Positions 1 to 7,638 of a DNA stretch of 21,235 nt are shown here, piece by piece. A model generated the notes under the pieces. The model worked only from the letters and a program-made list of their open reading frames with translations. It was not told where the DNA came from and ran no database searches. Position 1 is the first letter of the stretch. Each line of letters starts with the position of its first letter. Where the stretch lies: positions 1 through 21,235 of the forward strand of contig JAQGIX010000390.1 in NCBI GenBank assembly GCA_028290925.1. Reading direction: 5' to 3'. Both the position numbers and the translations under genes were made by a program. This DNA comes from Phenylobacterium sp. GTDB taxonomy: Bacteria > Pseudomonadota > Alphaproteobacteria > Caulobacterales > Caulobacteraceae.

Positions 1-590
1 AAAACAATATTATCGAGCTGAGCTACACGCGGATGATGGCCATCAGCGAGGGACTCGGCATCAACCTGACGGAGCTCGTGACCGCCGGCCACGGCGTGGG
101 TCCGACGCCGCCGATCGTAACGGCCCGCCGTAGCCTTACCCGGGAGGGGGAGGGCGCGATCACCGAGACAAAGAATTACATCTACGAATACCTGAACACC
201 GATATTTCCAAGAAACACATGATCCCCACACTGGCCACGGTGAAGCCGCGGTCGTTGGCGGAGTATGGGGATTTCGCCAGGCACAGCGGCGAGGAGTTCG
301 TGATCATCCTGGACGGAGAGGTCGAGCTCCACACGGAACACTACGAGCCGGTCAGGTTGGCAAAAGGCGACTCCGTCTACATCGACAGCACGATGCCTCA
401 CGCCATGATTTCGGTCAGCAAGGACCTGGCGCACATCCTCTTCGTTTGCACGCACTCCATCGCCGAGGAACAGGCAGCCGAGGTCGATGTAAGCTGGGTC
501 GAGCCGCCGCCCCAGCAACCCATGGGGCGCGGCCGTTCGGTCACGCCGAAACGGCCCATCAAGCGCTCGGTCATTCGCAGCCGCGCCTAA
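1..590 (+). CDS. XRE-family regulator with C-terminal cupin domain (5' end outside window)
   Basis: The reading frame is open from the first bases and stops with TAA at 588-590, so the N-terminus lies outside the window; the first ATG at 33 is internal. The residues before and after it (SYTRMMAISEGLGINLTEL) look like the last helices of an XRE/Cro-type helix-turn-helix. A double-stranded beta-helix cupin_2 domain follows, visible in HSGEEFVIILDGEVELH and LAKGDSVYIDSTMPHAM. The end is a Pro/Arg-rich tail (WVEPPPQQPMGRGRS and on). XRE-cupin proteins are cytoplasmic transcription regulators whose cupin domain usually senses a small metabolite. It converges on the serine hydrolase to the right, with a 12-bp gap. 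It may regulate the catabolic island, but nothing in the sequence proves this. Confidence 0.85.
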   Translation, partial: NNIIELSYTRMMAISEGLGINLTELVTAGHGVGPTPPIVTARRSLTREGEGAITETKNYIYEYLNTDISKKHMIPTLATVKPRSLAEYGDFARHSGEEFVIILDGEVELHTEHYEPVRLAKGDSVYIDSTMPHAMISVSKDLAHILFVCTHSIAEEQAAEVDVSWVEPPPQQPMGRGRSVTPKRPIKRSVIRSRA

Positions 591-602
591 CCGCAAGCGC
601 GG

Positions 603-2033
603 TCAGGCGACCTTGCGCGCGATACCGAGCCCCGGCGTCTGGATGGCCAGACCCTGCTCATCGCGAAAGACCCGCAGCCGCATACCCTGGCGCGCCAAGG
701 CTCGCATGCCGGGGAACCGATACGGGCCGCCAAACAGGTTGTCCCCCAACGGCTCCAGCATAGCGTCATAGGCCCAGCCGTCGCGCACGCGCAGATCGAG
801 TCCTGCCGACGCCTCGCCAATGTCGATGATCCCGTTTGCGGGATGGAAATAGGAACCGACGATGTCGCCGATGGCCGGCGCGGGCTGCAGATGTTTGGCC
901 AGTTGCGCCACGTAGCCGGCCTGCACCGCCTTCAGGTTGTCGGCGGCGAGCTTTTCGAACAGGTCCGCCCAACCGCGTGGTGTGCGGCCGGCGAGGATGT
1001 CGATCAGCGAATAGCCGATGGCCTTCACAGCCGGGCTGCTGTTGAGGTTGGCGTAGACGGCGACGCCGCTCTTACGCAGCACATCGAGGATGGTGAAGGT
1101 GGCGACGCCGAACTCCACGCCTTCGTGCAGCAGGATCGGGCCGTTGGGCGTGTCCCGGCGCTGCCACCCCATGGCGTACGAGAAGAAGTAGTTCTCCAAC
1201 TCCGGCACGGCGGGGCCATAGACGTGCGAGCGATGCATCTCGCCCATCGCGGCCCGCGACACCAGGCGCCGGCCGCCAACCTCGCCGCCACCCAGGTGCA
1301 ACCGCAGCCAGGGTATGGCGTCGTTGGGCGACGAATAGAGGCAGCTCTCCCCCTGCTTGCCGCCGCAACGCGCCATGCCGAGCGGCTCCACGCGCCCATC
1401 CAGGTCGACGTGCGGAAAGGCGTGTGGGCGCGTGGGCTCCAGCCGTCCCTCCTGGATGAAGGTGTTGGTCTGGCCGAGGGGGAGGCTGAGGGCGTCGCGG
1501 ACGTATTGCGCGAAGGTCTTGCCGCTGACCCGCGCAATCACCTCGGCCATCAGCGTGTAGGCGGGATTGAGATAGGTGAAGAGCTCGCGGAATCCGGCGA
1601 TGACTTCCAGGTGGCGCAGGCGCTCGAAGATGACCGGGATGCCGAGCTCGGGGTTGCGGCCCCAGTTCACGACGCCCTGGGCGCCATAGCCAAGACGCAT
1701 GGAAAGCAGGTCGCGCAAGGTGGCCAGGCTCGACAGCCGCTCATCGTGCATCTGGAATTCGGGAAGGTGCTTGCGGACCGGATCGTCCCAGGCCAACACC
1801 CCGGCGTCGACCGCTAGGGCCGCCGCGGTGGCCGTGTAGGCCTTGCTGCAGGATGCGAGCTGAAAGGTGGTATCGGCATCGACCGCGGCGCCGAGGGCCG
1901 AGTCACGTACCCCCAGGCCCAGGGCCAGGCTCTCGTCGCCGCTGACGACGGCCACGCCCATGCCCGGCACGCCGAACCTCGCCATGATCGGCAGGGCGAG
2001 CTCGCGGATCTGGTCGCTGGCCGGCATCGCCAT
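603..2033 (-). CDS. Serine hydrolase, beta-lactamase/S12 family (first of three)
   Basis: This 476-aa protein has the three catalytic signatures of class C beta-lactamase-like hydrolases. They are SxxK as SCSK at residues 61-64 (nucleophile Ser61, base Lys64), YxN as YLN at 154-156, and HxG in place of KTG as HEG at 303-305. No signal peptide is visible, so it probably acts in the cytoplasm. Family members are D-aminopeptidases, DD-peptidases, esterases, amide hydrolases and the linear-microcystin hydrolase MlrB; the substrate cannot be read from sequence. The start is fixed by a strong Shine-Dalgarno, TAAAGGAGG, which includes the stop codon of the preceding M81 gene and lies 7 nt before ATG. 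It is last in the leftward operon. The usual SHTSGL stretch is replaced by SMRLGYG, so it is more diverged than the other two hydrolases. Confidence 0.9.
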   Translation of the reverse strand: MAMPASDQIRELALPIMARFGVPGMGVAVVSGDESLALGLGVRDSALGAAVDADTTFQLASCSKAYTATAAALAVDAGVLAWDDPVRKHLPEFQMHDERLSSLATLRDLLSMRLGYGAQGVVNWGRNPELGIPVIFERLRHLEVIAGFRELFTYLNPAYTLMAEVIARVSGKTFAQYVRDALSLPLGQTNTFIQEGRLEPTRPHAFPHVDLDGRVEPLGMARCGGKQGESCLYSSPNDAIPWLRLHLGGGEVGGRRLVSRAAMGEMHRSHVYGPAVPELENYFFSYAMGWQRRDTPNGPILLHEGVEFGVATFTILDVLRKSGVAVYANLNSSPAVKAIGYSLIDILAGRTPRGWADLFEKLAADNLKAVQAGYVAQLAKHLQPAPAIGDIVGSYFHPANGIIDIGEASAGLDLRVRDGWAYDAMLEPLGDNLFGGPYRFPGMRALARQGMRLRVFRDEQGLAIQTPGLGIARKVA

Positions 2034-2046
2034 CGCCGCCCCTCCT

Positions 2047-3507
2047 TTACGCGACGAACGCAGCCTCTGCGTCGAGCGGCCATATCGGCCGCGGCAACCG
2101 GTGATAGTCGAAGGTGGTGAAGTCGACGCTCGTGGCCCCCGGCGCGACCGCGTAGATGATTTTGCTGGCGAGGGGGCTGTAACGGGCGTGGAAATGCTGC
2201 GCCGATTTCACGACCAGCAACCGCTTCGCCGACAGGTCGATCCCCATCTCGGTAAAGCAATCGGGGCTGTGGACCTGTTCACGGTGGGCGATGAGCACAA
2301 TGTCGATTCCTCCGGTACGTAGCGCGGCCGCCCTGCCCACGACGCGGCGATAGCCGAAGGCGACCTGACTCAGTTTGGTGTTGAGGGCGGTGACAGTAAC
2401 CTCCGCATCGACCGGTACGCCGGACAACGGACTGGTCTTGCCGCCGATGCGCATGGCGAGGGTCGCCCCCACGCCGGCAGTGAAGGCGAGGTCGACCGCC
2501 ACCGGATCCCAAATCATGCCGATCGCCGCGCGGTCGGTTCCGCGCCGGATCATCTCGTGCAGGAAAAAGGTCGAGTCGCTGGCGGCGCCGCCGCCGGCGT
2601 TGTCGGCGGTGTCGGCGATGATGACCAGGCCGTCAGCGGCCGCGGCCGCCTCAGCGAAGGCTTCGTCGAGCGAGGTCTGCGGGGCGGCGATGTCCTCGCG
2701 CATGGCGAAAAGCTCGGCGCCGATCCGGGCCGCCAAGGCGTCGCCCAGCGCCCGGTCATTGTCCGTCACGACGATGACCGCCGCGCCGGTGTGGGGCGTA
2801 TCGTGCCAGGGAAACCCGTGCGCGATCGAGACGGAGAGCACGCCCGGCTCCTTCTCCATCGCCGAGATCCGGTCGACCATGCCGCGCATGGGCTGACGGG
2901 TGGTGTGGAAGATACCCATCATCGGCAGCCTACGCCACGAGGCGACGGGCCTGACCCGCCCGGCCACCGCCGCCTCCAGCACATCCAGCAACTCATCCGC
3001 CCGCTCGAGGAAGTCGCTGTGAGGATATTCCTTGCAGGCGATCACCAAGGTGGCGTTGTCGACCATCGCCTGCGTGACGTTCCCGTGCAGATCGATCTCC
3101 ACGCCGATGGGGACGTCAGGCCCGGCCACCGCGCGCAACGCCGCCAGCAGGTCGCCTTCGCAGTCGTCATAGCCCTGGCCCAGCTGGGCGCCGTGGAGGA
3201 AAACGGCGATGGCGTCGACCGGCATCGCCTTCTTCAGGTCGCTGACGATCTCATTGCGAACGGATTCGTAGTCGGCCTTGACCATCGGCCCACTGGGCAT
3301 CGCAACCGCGCCCACGCTCTCGACCACCTCATGGCCGCGCTCTTCCCCCTTGGCGCTCAGAGCGCACTCGATGGAGTTGTAGCGGCCTTCGACGATCTCG
3401 CTGCGCGAGGGCCGATGCAGCATGGCTTCGCGGAAATTCTCGATGCTCGTCGGGATCGGCGAAAAGCCGCTCGACTCATGGGCGAAGCAGCCGGTGAACA
3501 GACGCAT
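2047..3507 (-). CDS. M81 family metallopeptidase, MlrC-like (copy 1)
   Basis: This 486-aa protein shows the full set of blocks of the M81/MlrC family. These are an N-terminal CFAHESSGFSPIPT, LHGA near residue 104, EIDLHGN near 137-143, EYPHSDF near 160-166, HGFPWHD near 230-236, ADTADNAGGGAASD near 298-311, and HFHARYSPLASKI near 438-450. The His and Asp residues in these blocks are the likely metal ligands and catalytic residues. MlrC, the characterised member, cleaves short linear peptides produced from microcystin; many homologues have unknown substrates. No signal peptide is seen. ATG at 3507 is preferred over GTG at 3519 because GGAGGG lies just before it and it overlaps the stop of the upstream gene as TGATG, which indicates translational coupling. 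It is a clear but well-diverged paralogue of its upstream neighbour. Confidence 0.9.
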   Translation of the reverse strand: MRLFTGCFAHESSGFSPIPTSIENFREAMLHRPSRSEIVEGRYNSIECALSAKGEERGHEVVESVGAVAMPSGPMVKADYESVRNEIVSDLKKAMPVDAIAVFLHGAQLGQGYDDCEGDLLAALRAVAGPDVPIGVEIDLHGNVTQAMVDNATLVIACKEYPHSDFLERADELLDVLEAAVAGRVRPVASWRRLPMMGIFHTTRQPMRGMVDRISAMEKEPGVLSVSIAHGFPWHDTPHTGAAVIVVTDNDRALGDALAARIGAELFAMREDIAAPQTSLDEAFAEAAAAADGLVIIADTADNAGGGAASDSTFFLHEMIRRGTDRAAIGMIWDPVAVDLAFTAGVGATLAMRIGGKTSPLSGVPVDAEVTVTALNTKLSQVAFGYRRVVGRAAALRTGGIDIVLIAHREQVHSPDCFTEMGIDLSAKRLLVVKSAQHFHARYSPLASKIIYAVAPGATSVDFTTFDYHRLPRPIWPLDAEAAFVA

Positions 3508-4988
3508 CAGGCCCTCCACTCACGGCCGAACGCTTCGAAGGGCGGCTCGTTGATCGGGTACATGGGCGTGGGAATCCTTTCGAACGTCATGGTCCGGTAG
3601 TCCATGTTCACGGTTCCGGGGGGCGTGGCGTAGATCACCTTCGACAGGAACGGCGCGAAGGTCGCGTGGAAGTGCTGCTGTCCCTTGACCACCACGATGC
3701 GGCAGGCTCGGGGATCCAGGCCGAAGGCTTCGAAGCAGGCCGGATCGAAAACCTGGTCGCGGAGGCTGTTGAGAACGATGCGCACGCCATCAACCTGAAT
3801 GAGCGCGGACGGGCCGAGCGGCGAGATCGTCCCCTGCGCGTTCTGGGTCGCATCCGTGCGGCAGGCGAGCACGGTCGCCACCACGTCGATGGGCACGCCC
3901 GAGGCCGGCCCGATCTTGCCGCCGATGCGCAGCGGTATCGTCGCACCGACCCCCGCCCGAATGGCGAAGTCGGCGGCGACCGGGTCCCACAACATGCCCA
4001 GCGCGGCGTTTTCCACCTTGGCGTCAAGCAGGGCGCGCAGGAGGAAGGTCGAGTCCCCCGCCGCGCCTCCACCCGGATTGTCGGTGGTGTCGGCGATGAT
4101 TACCGGCGCGCCGTCGTGGGCCAGCGCCATGGCTACCGCTTCGTCCGCCCCGATCCGCGCAGAACGGATCGGCTCGCGCAGAGCGAAATAGCGCTCGGCG
4201 ATCCGGTCAGCGAGAGCCAGGGCGCCGTCCGGGTCGGCGTCGGAACAGACGACGACACTGGCCCCGCAATCGGCCACGTCCGCCCAAGCGAAACCATGGG
4301 TGACGCTGACGGCCAGGATGCGGTCCCGGCCCTCATGGGATTTCGCCCAGTCGACCAGCTCACGCATGGGGGAGGCGGTGGTGTAGTAGGTGCCGAGCAT
4401 CGGCACGCGGCGGCGCGCCGTCACCGGAGCGATCTCCCGGCGGGCCGCCCGCTCCACCAGTCCGGCCATCTGGATGGCCCGGGCGTCGAAATCGATGTGG
4501 GGATATTCAAGACAAGCGAGAAGGACGTCGGCGTTGGCCGTCATCGCCGCGGAGACATTGCCGTGCAGGTCGAAGACGACGCCGACCGGAACGGTCGGGC
4601 CGAGCACCGCACGGATCGCCGCCAGCATGTCGCCCTCGCAGTCGTCGACGTCCTGCGCCACCTGGGCGCCGTGGAGCAACAGCGCCACGCCATCGACAGG
4701 CATCGCCGCGCGCAGGGTCTGCACCAGTTCGCGCTTCAACAACTCATAGTCGGCGCGCGGAGTCGGCCCGCTGGGCATGGCGATGGCGATGGGACCGATG
4801 ACGACCTCATGGCCCATGGACCTGAGCGCGCCACACCAGCTGTCCTCGCCCATGACCTCGTCCAGCAGGTGCTCGCCTTCGCCGGTCGAGGGAATGTAGA
4901 GCGCCGACCGCCGATAGCTGTCGAGGTTGATCGGGATCGGTGAGAACCGGCTCGTTTCGTGGGCGATGAAGGCGCAGTAGAACTTCAT
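3507..4988 (-). CDS. M81 family metallopeptidase, MlrC-like (copy 2)
   Basis: This 493-aa protein aligns along its whole length with the neighbouring M81 protein. It starts FIAHETSRFSPIPINLDSY and carries LLHGAQ near residue 104, VFDLHGN near 138-144, EYPHIDF near 161-167, a HGFAW-Asp block, ADTTDNPGGGAAGDSTF, and QQHFHATFAPFLSKVIY near the C-terminus. It therefore keeps the family's metal-binding and active-site blocks, and both copies look functional. No signal peptide is visible, so cytoplasmic action is expected. The ATG at 4988 overlaps the upstream hydrolase stop as ATGA. Two adjacent, diverged M81 paralogues suggest two different bonds or two related substrates rather than a recent duplication. 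The substrate is not deducible; peptide cleavage is inferred from MlrC. Confidence 0.9.
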   Translation of the reverse strand: MKFYCAFIAHETSRFSPIPINLDSYRRSALYIPSTGEGEHLLDEVMGEDSWCGALRSMGHEVVIGPIAIAMPSGPTPRADYELLKRELVQTLRAAMPVDGVALLLHGAQVAQDVDDCEGDMLAAIRAVLGPTVPVGVVFDLHGNVSAAMTANADVLLACLEYPHIDFDARAIQMAGLVERAARREIAPVTARRRVPMLGTYYTTASPMRELVDWAKSHEGRDRILAVSVTHGFAWADVADCGASVVVCSDADPDGALALADRIAERYFALREPIRSARIGADEAVAMALAHDGAPVIIADTTDNPGGGAAGDSTFLLRALLDAKVENAALGMLWDPVAADFAIRAGVGATIPLRIGGKIGPASGVPIDVVATVLACRTDATQNAQGTISPLGPSALIQVDGVRIVLNSLRDQVFDPACFEAFGLDPRACRIVVVKGQQHFHATFAPFLSKVIYATPPGTVNMDYRTMTFERIPTPMYPINEPPFEAFGREWRA

Positions 4989-6319
4989 GTCACGTCCGCC
5001 TGCGCGCGGCGCGCCAACCGCTCAAGCACCGACAATAAGCCCGGCTTGCCGTCGCTCGCAAAGTCGTGGAACGAGACCCAGATGCTGGCGTCGAGCGCCG
5101 GGATGGTGGTCTCGAAGACTTCGGTCGTGAGAGGCCGAAGGTGCAGGCCATCCAGGATCGGCGACGCCATGGCGCCCGACGCCGAGAGCAGGAGCGTTTC
5201 TCCCTCTCCGGCCTGGATATCGAACGTCATGCCGTGGCGCTCGTAGCGGCCCTCATAGGGCGTCAGGTCGCGCGGCGGCGCGCCTTGAGGCTTGCGCGGC
5301 GGGGCCGGGCCGATGCCCAAGGTTTCGCGGATCAGCGGCTCGATATCGCGATAGACGGCCACGGCGTCCGGCCCGGTGGCGGCGAAGGCCCAGGCGCTGG
5401 CGCTGGCGCTTTTCGGGGCGATGCGCAGGAAAGTCGCCGTTCCCGCCGTCCCGCCGTCGTGACCGAACAGCTCGGCGCCCATCCCATCCAACAGGCTCAC
5501 GCCAAAGCCCCACCCTTGGTAACGGTGGTTGAACGGCAGGCGCACCGCCGGCTGGCGCATCCGGCTCGCCACCTCGCCCGACATCGCCAGAAGGGCGCCC
5601 CAGCGCGCCAGGTCAGGCATGCTCATCGCCAGCACCGTGCCGGAGCCGATGTTGGAATGCGGCCCGAACAGGCTGGGGACCCACTCCTGCCCGTGGCGCG
5701 TCAGAAGCAGGGCGGTGCGCTGGCGGATCTTCTCTTCCGGCAGGATGGCGAACTGGGACAGGCCGTGGGTATTGCGCAGCAGATCGCCCAGCGCCTCTTC
5801 GAACGGCGCGGCGGCGTGCAGTTCAACGATGCGGGCCAGGATGTTGTAGCCGACGTTTGCGTAGGAGAAGCGTTCGCCGGGCGCGCAGAGCGATCCGATC
5901 TCCTGGATTTGCGACATGAAGCGGCGCAGGACGTCCTTGCCGCGCCCGGCCTCGAAGATCACGTCGCCATCCAGCCCGCCGGTATGGCTCAACAGATGTC
6001 CGATCGTCAGCCGCTTGTCGGCCAGAGTGGCGATGTGAGCCAATTCCGGGGCGGCCTCGATCACGGGCAAATCCGCCGTCAGGCGGCCATCGACAATCAG
6101 CCGCCAGACCAGTTCGGCGGTGATCGCCTTGGTCGCCGAGCCGATGTGGAACAGCGTATCTGGTGTCGCCAGTATGTCTTCGCGGGCGTTGGCAAACCCC
6201 GCCGCGAAGGCCTGGGTCTGGCCGTCGGCGTGGATGGCCAGGGCGGCGGCGCAAACCCGGCCGCTTTCGCAAGCCTTCGCGATCCTGTGCTCCAGCGCGC
6301 CGGCCTCGGATGCAGTCAT
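4985..6319 (-). CDS. Serine hydrolase, beta-lactamase/S12 family (second of three)
   Basis: This 444-aa protein carries SATK at residues 61-64 (Ser61 nucleophile, Lys64), the conserved LLSHTGGLDGD block near 109-119, YAN at 153-155 and HDG at 287-289. Residues after about 340 form a C-terminal beta-rich region like the lipocalin-type add-on found in many S12 peptidases. No signal peptide or lipobox is present. It shares HTGGLDGD, GHDGGT and overall length with the next upstream hydrolase, and the two are probably tandem paralogues. ATG overlaps the preceding stop (ATGA) and its own stop overlaps the M81 start (ATGA), so it is inside a coupled operon. Possible activities are D-aminopeptidase, amidase or esterase. 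MlrB of microcystin degraders is in the same broad family, but orthology is not claimed. Confidence 0.9.
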   Translation of the reverse strand: MTASEAGALEHRIAKACESGRVCAAALAIHADGQTQAFAAGFANAREDILATPDTLFHIGSATKAITAELVWRLIVDGRLTADLPVIEAAPELAHIATLADKRLTIGHLLSHTGGLDGDVIFEAGRGKDVLRRFMSQIQEIGSLCAPGERFSYANVGYNILARIVELHAAAPFEEALGDLLRNTHGLSQFAILPEEKIRQRTALLLTRHGQEWVPSLFGPHSNIGSGTVLAMSMPDLARWGALLAMSGEVASRMRQPAVRLPFNHRYQGWGFGVSLLDGMGAELFGHDGGTAGTATFLRIAPKSASASAWAFAATGPDAVAVYRDIEPLIRETLGIGPAPPRKPQGAPPRDLTPYEGRYERHGMTFDIQAGEGETLLLSASGAMASPILDGLHLRPLTTEVFETTIPALDASIWVSFHDFASDGKPGLLSVLERLARRAQADVT

Positions 6320-7638
6320 CGCTTCACCCGCCGGTGCAGGCGGCCGGCGTAGAACAGCTCGGGCCGGCCATCGGGCCCTGGTTCGAGAAAGGCCGTGACC
6401 ACCTTGTCGTCATCGCCGATCGTGGCGCGGAACCGGCCGCCGCCAAGCGGGCGCATGTGGAAGATGATGTCAGGCAGGGCGAAGGCCTTCTGCACAGCCA
6501 CGGCTTTCAGCCCGCCGTCCTCGGCCCTGATTTCGACCGCCACGCCGAGGTTCTCGAAGACCCCCTCGAAAGCCGCCAGATCGACCGGTTCGGACAGATC
6601 CTGCGGAATCGACGGCCGCGGAACTTGGCCGCAGGCGTCGCGGAAGATGGGATGGGCGAGGCTCTCCCACGCCATCCCCGCCCGGCCGCCGTTGGCGCAC
6701 ATGGCGATGGCCAGGCCCTGTTCCGGGACGGTCCACAGATAGGCCGACTGGCCAATGGTGCCGCCGTCATGACCGACGAAGGTCACTCCGCCGCGGCTGA
6801 TGATCTTCCAGCCGAGGCCCCAGCGGGCGTCCGGGAGCTCGGCGTGCGGCGCGCGCATCGCCGCGGCGATCTGCGGCGAGATCGGGTCCTCCCCGGCCAT
6901 ATGGGCGCGGGCGAAGGCGATCAGGTCTTCCACGGTCGAATAGAGCGAAAACCCGGCCGGCCCCAGCGCGCGGGCCAGCATGATCGGCGGCGCCAGCACC
7001 GGCGCGCCGTCCGGGCGGGTGACATGGCCCACGGCTGTGCGCGCGAAGGCGGCTTCTTCGGGAAAGGTGGTCGAGCGCGCGGCGCCGAGCGGGGCCAGCA
7101 GGTGGTCGCGAAGCACCTGGTCATAGGTCTTGCCGCGGACGATCTCCAGTATCCGGCCAAGGATGGCGTAGCCGGCGTTGCAGTAGTTGTAGTGCCGCCC
7201 CGGCGGCGACAGGAACTCGAGTTGCGCGCACAGGACCATATATTTGGCCAGGGCGTCGTCGTCGCGGCCGGTATCGGTGAAGAGGTCCCCGTCCAACCCG
7301 CTGAGATGGGCCATCAGCTGGCGGGCGGTGAACGGGCCGGCGTTTTCGCCGGCGCCGAGCTGCAGGGGGATGTACCTGCTGACTGGCGCATCGATGTCGA
7401 GCAGCCCCTCGGCGGCGGCCTGCATGATCAGTGTCGCCGTCAGGGACTTGGTGATCGAGCCGACCTGAAACAGGCTGTCGGACCGCGCCTCCACGCCGGT
7501 GTCGACATTGAGCACCCCGCTTGCGGCGAAGACCGAGCCTGCGTTCCAGCTGACGGCGAATGTCAGGCCCGGGACGCCGGCCTGCTGGCGGGCGTGTGCG
7601 ACGCGGGCGTCCAGATCGGTAAGATTGGGCGCCAGCAT
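6316..7638 (-). CDS. Serine hydrolase, beta-lactamase/S12 family (third of three)
   Basis: This 440-aa protein has SITK at residues 61-64, LMAHLSGLDGD near 108-118, YCN at 152-154 and HDG at 290-292, the complete S12 active-site set. A C-terminal domain after about residue 340 resembles that of the adjacent downstream hydrolase. It has no export signal; the start MLAPNLTDLDARVAHARQQAGVPGLTFAV runs straight into the catalytic fold. The ATG forms a TGATG overlap with the stop of the MFS carrier gene, and its stop overlaps the next hydrolase start by 4 nt. It therefore seems to be translated together with a transporter, which fits hydrolysis of an imported compound. The substrate is unknown; an amide, peptide or ester bond is expected from the family. 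Confidence 0.9.
   Translation of the reverse strand: MLAPNLTDLDARVAHARQQAGVPGLTFAVSWNAGSVFAASGVLNVDTGVEARSDSLFQVGSITKSLTATLIMQAAAEGLLDIDAPVSRYIPLQLGAGENAGPFTARQLMAHLSGLDGDLFTDTGRDDDALAKYMVLCAQLEFLSPPGRHYNYCNAGYAILGRILEIVRGKTYDQVLRDHLLAPLGAARSTTFPEEAAFARTAVGHVTRPDGAPVLAPPIMLARALGPAGFSLYSTVEDLIAFARAHMAGEDPISPQIAAAMRAPHAELPDARWGLGWKIISRGGVTFVGHDGGTIGQSAYLWTVPEQGLAIAMCANGGRAGMAWESLAHPIFRDACGQVPRPSIPQDLSEPVDLAAFEGVFENLGVAVEIRAEDGGLKAVAVQKAFALPDIIFHMRPLGGGRFRATIGDDDKVVTAFLEPGPDGRPELFYAGRLHRRVKR

Noticed and set aside
592..617. Bidirectional terminator between the convergent genes, from CGCAAG (592-597) and CTTGCG (612-617)
   Set aside because: Only 6 bp of pairing, a 14-nt loop and no T-run; within chance for this GC content.
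3507..3519. GTG at 3519 as start of M81 copy 1
   Set aside because: ATG at 3507 has a closer Shine-Dalgarno (GGAGGG), begins directly at the conserved MRLFTGCFAHES, and forms the usual TGATG coupling.
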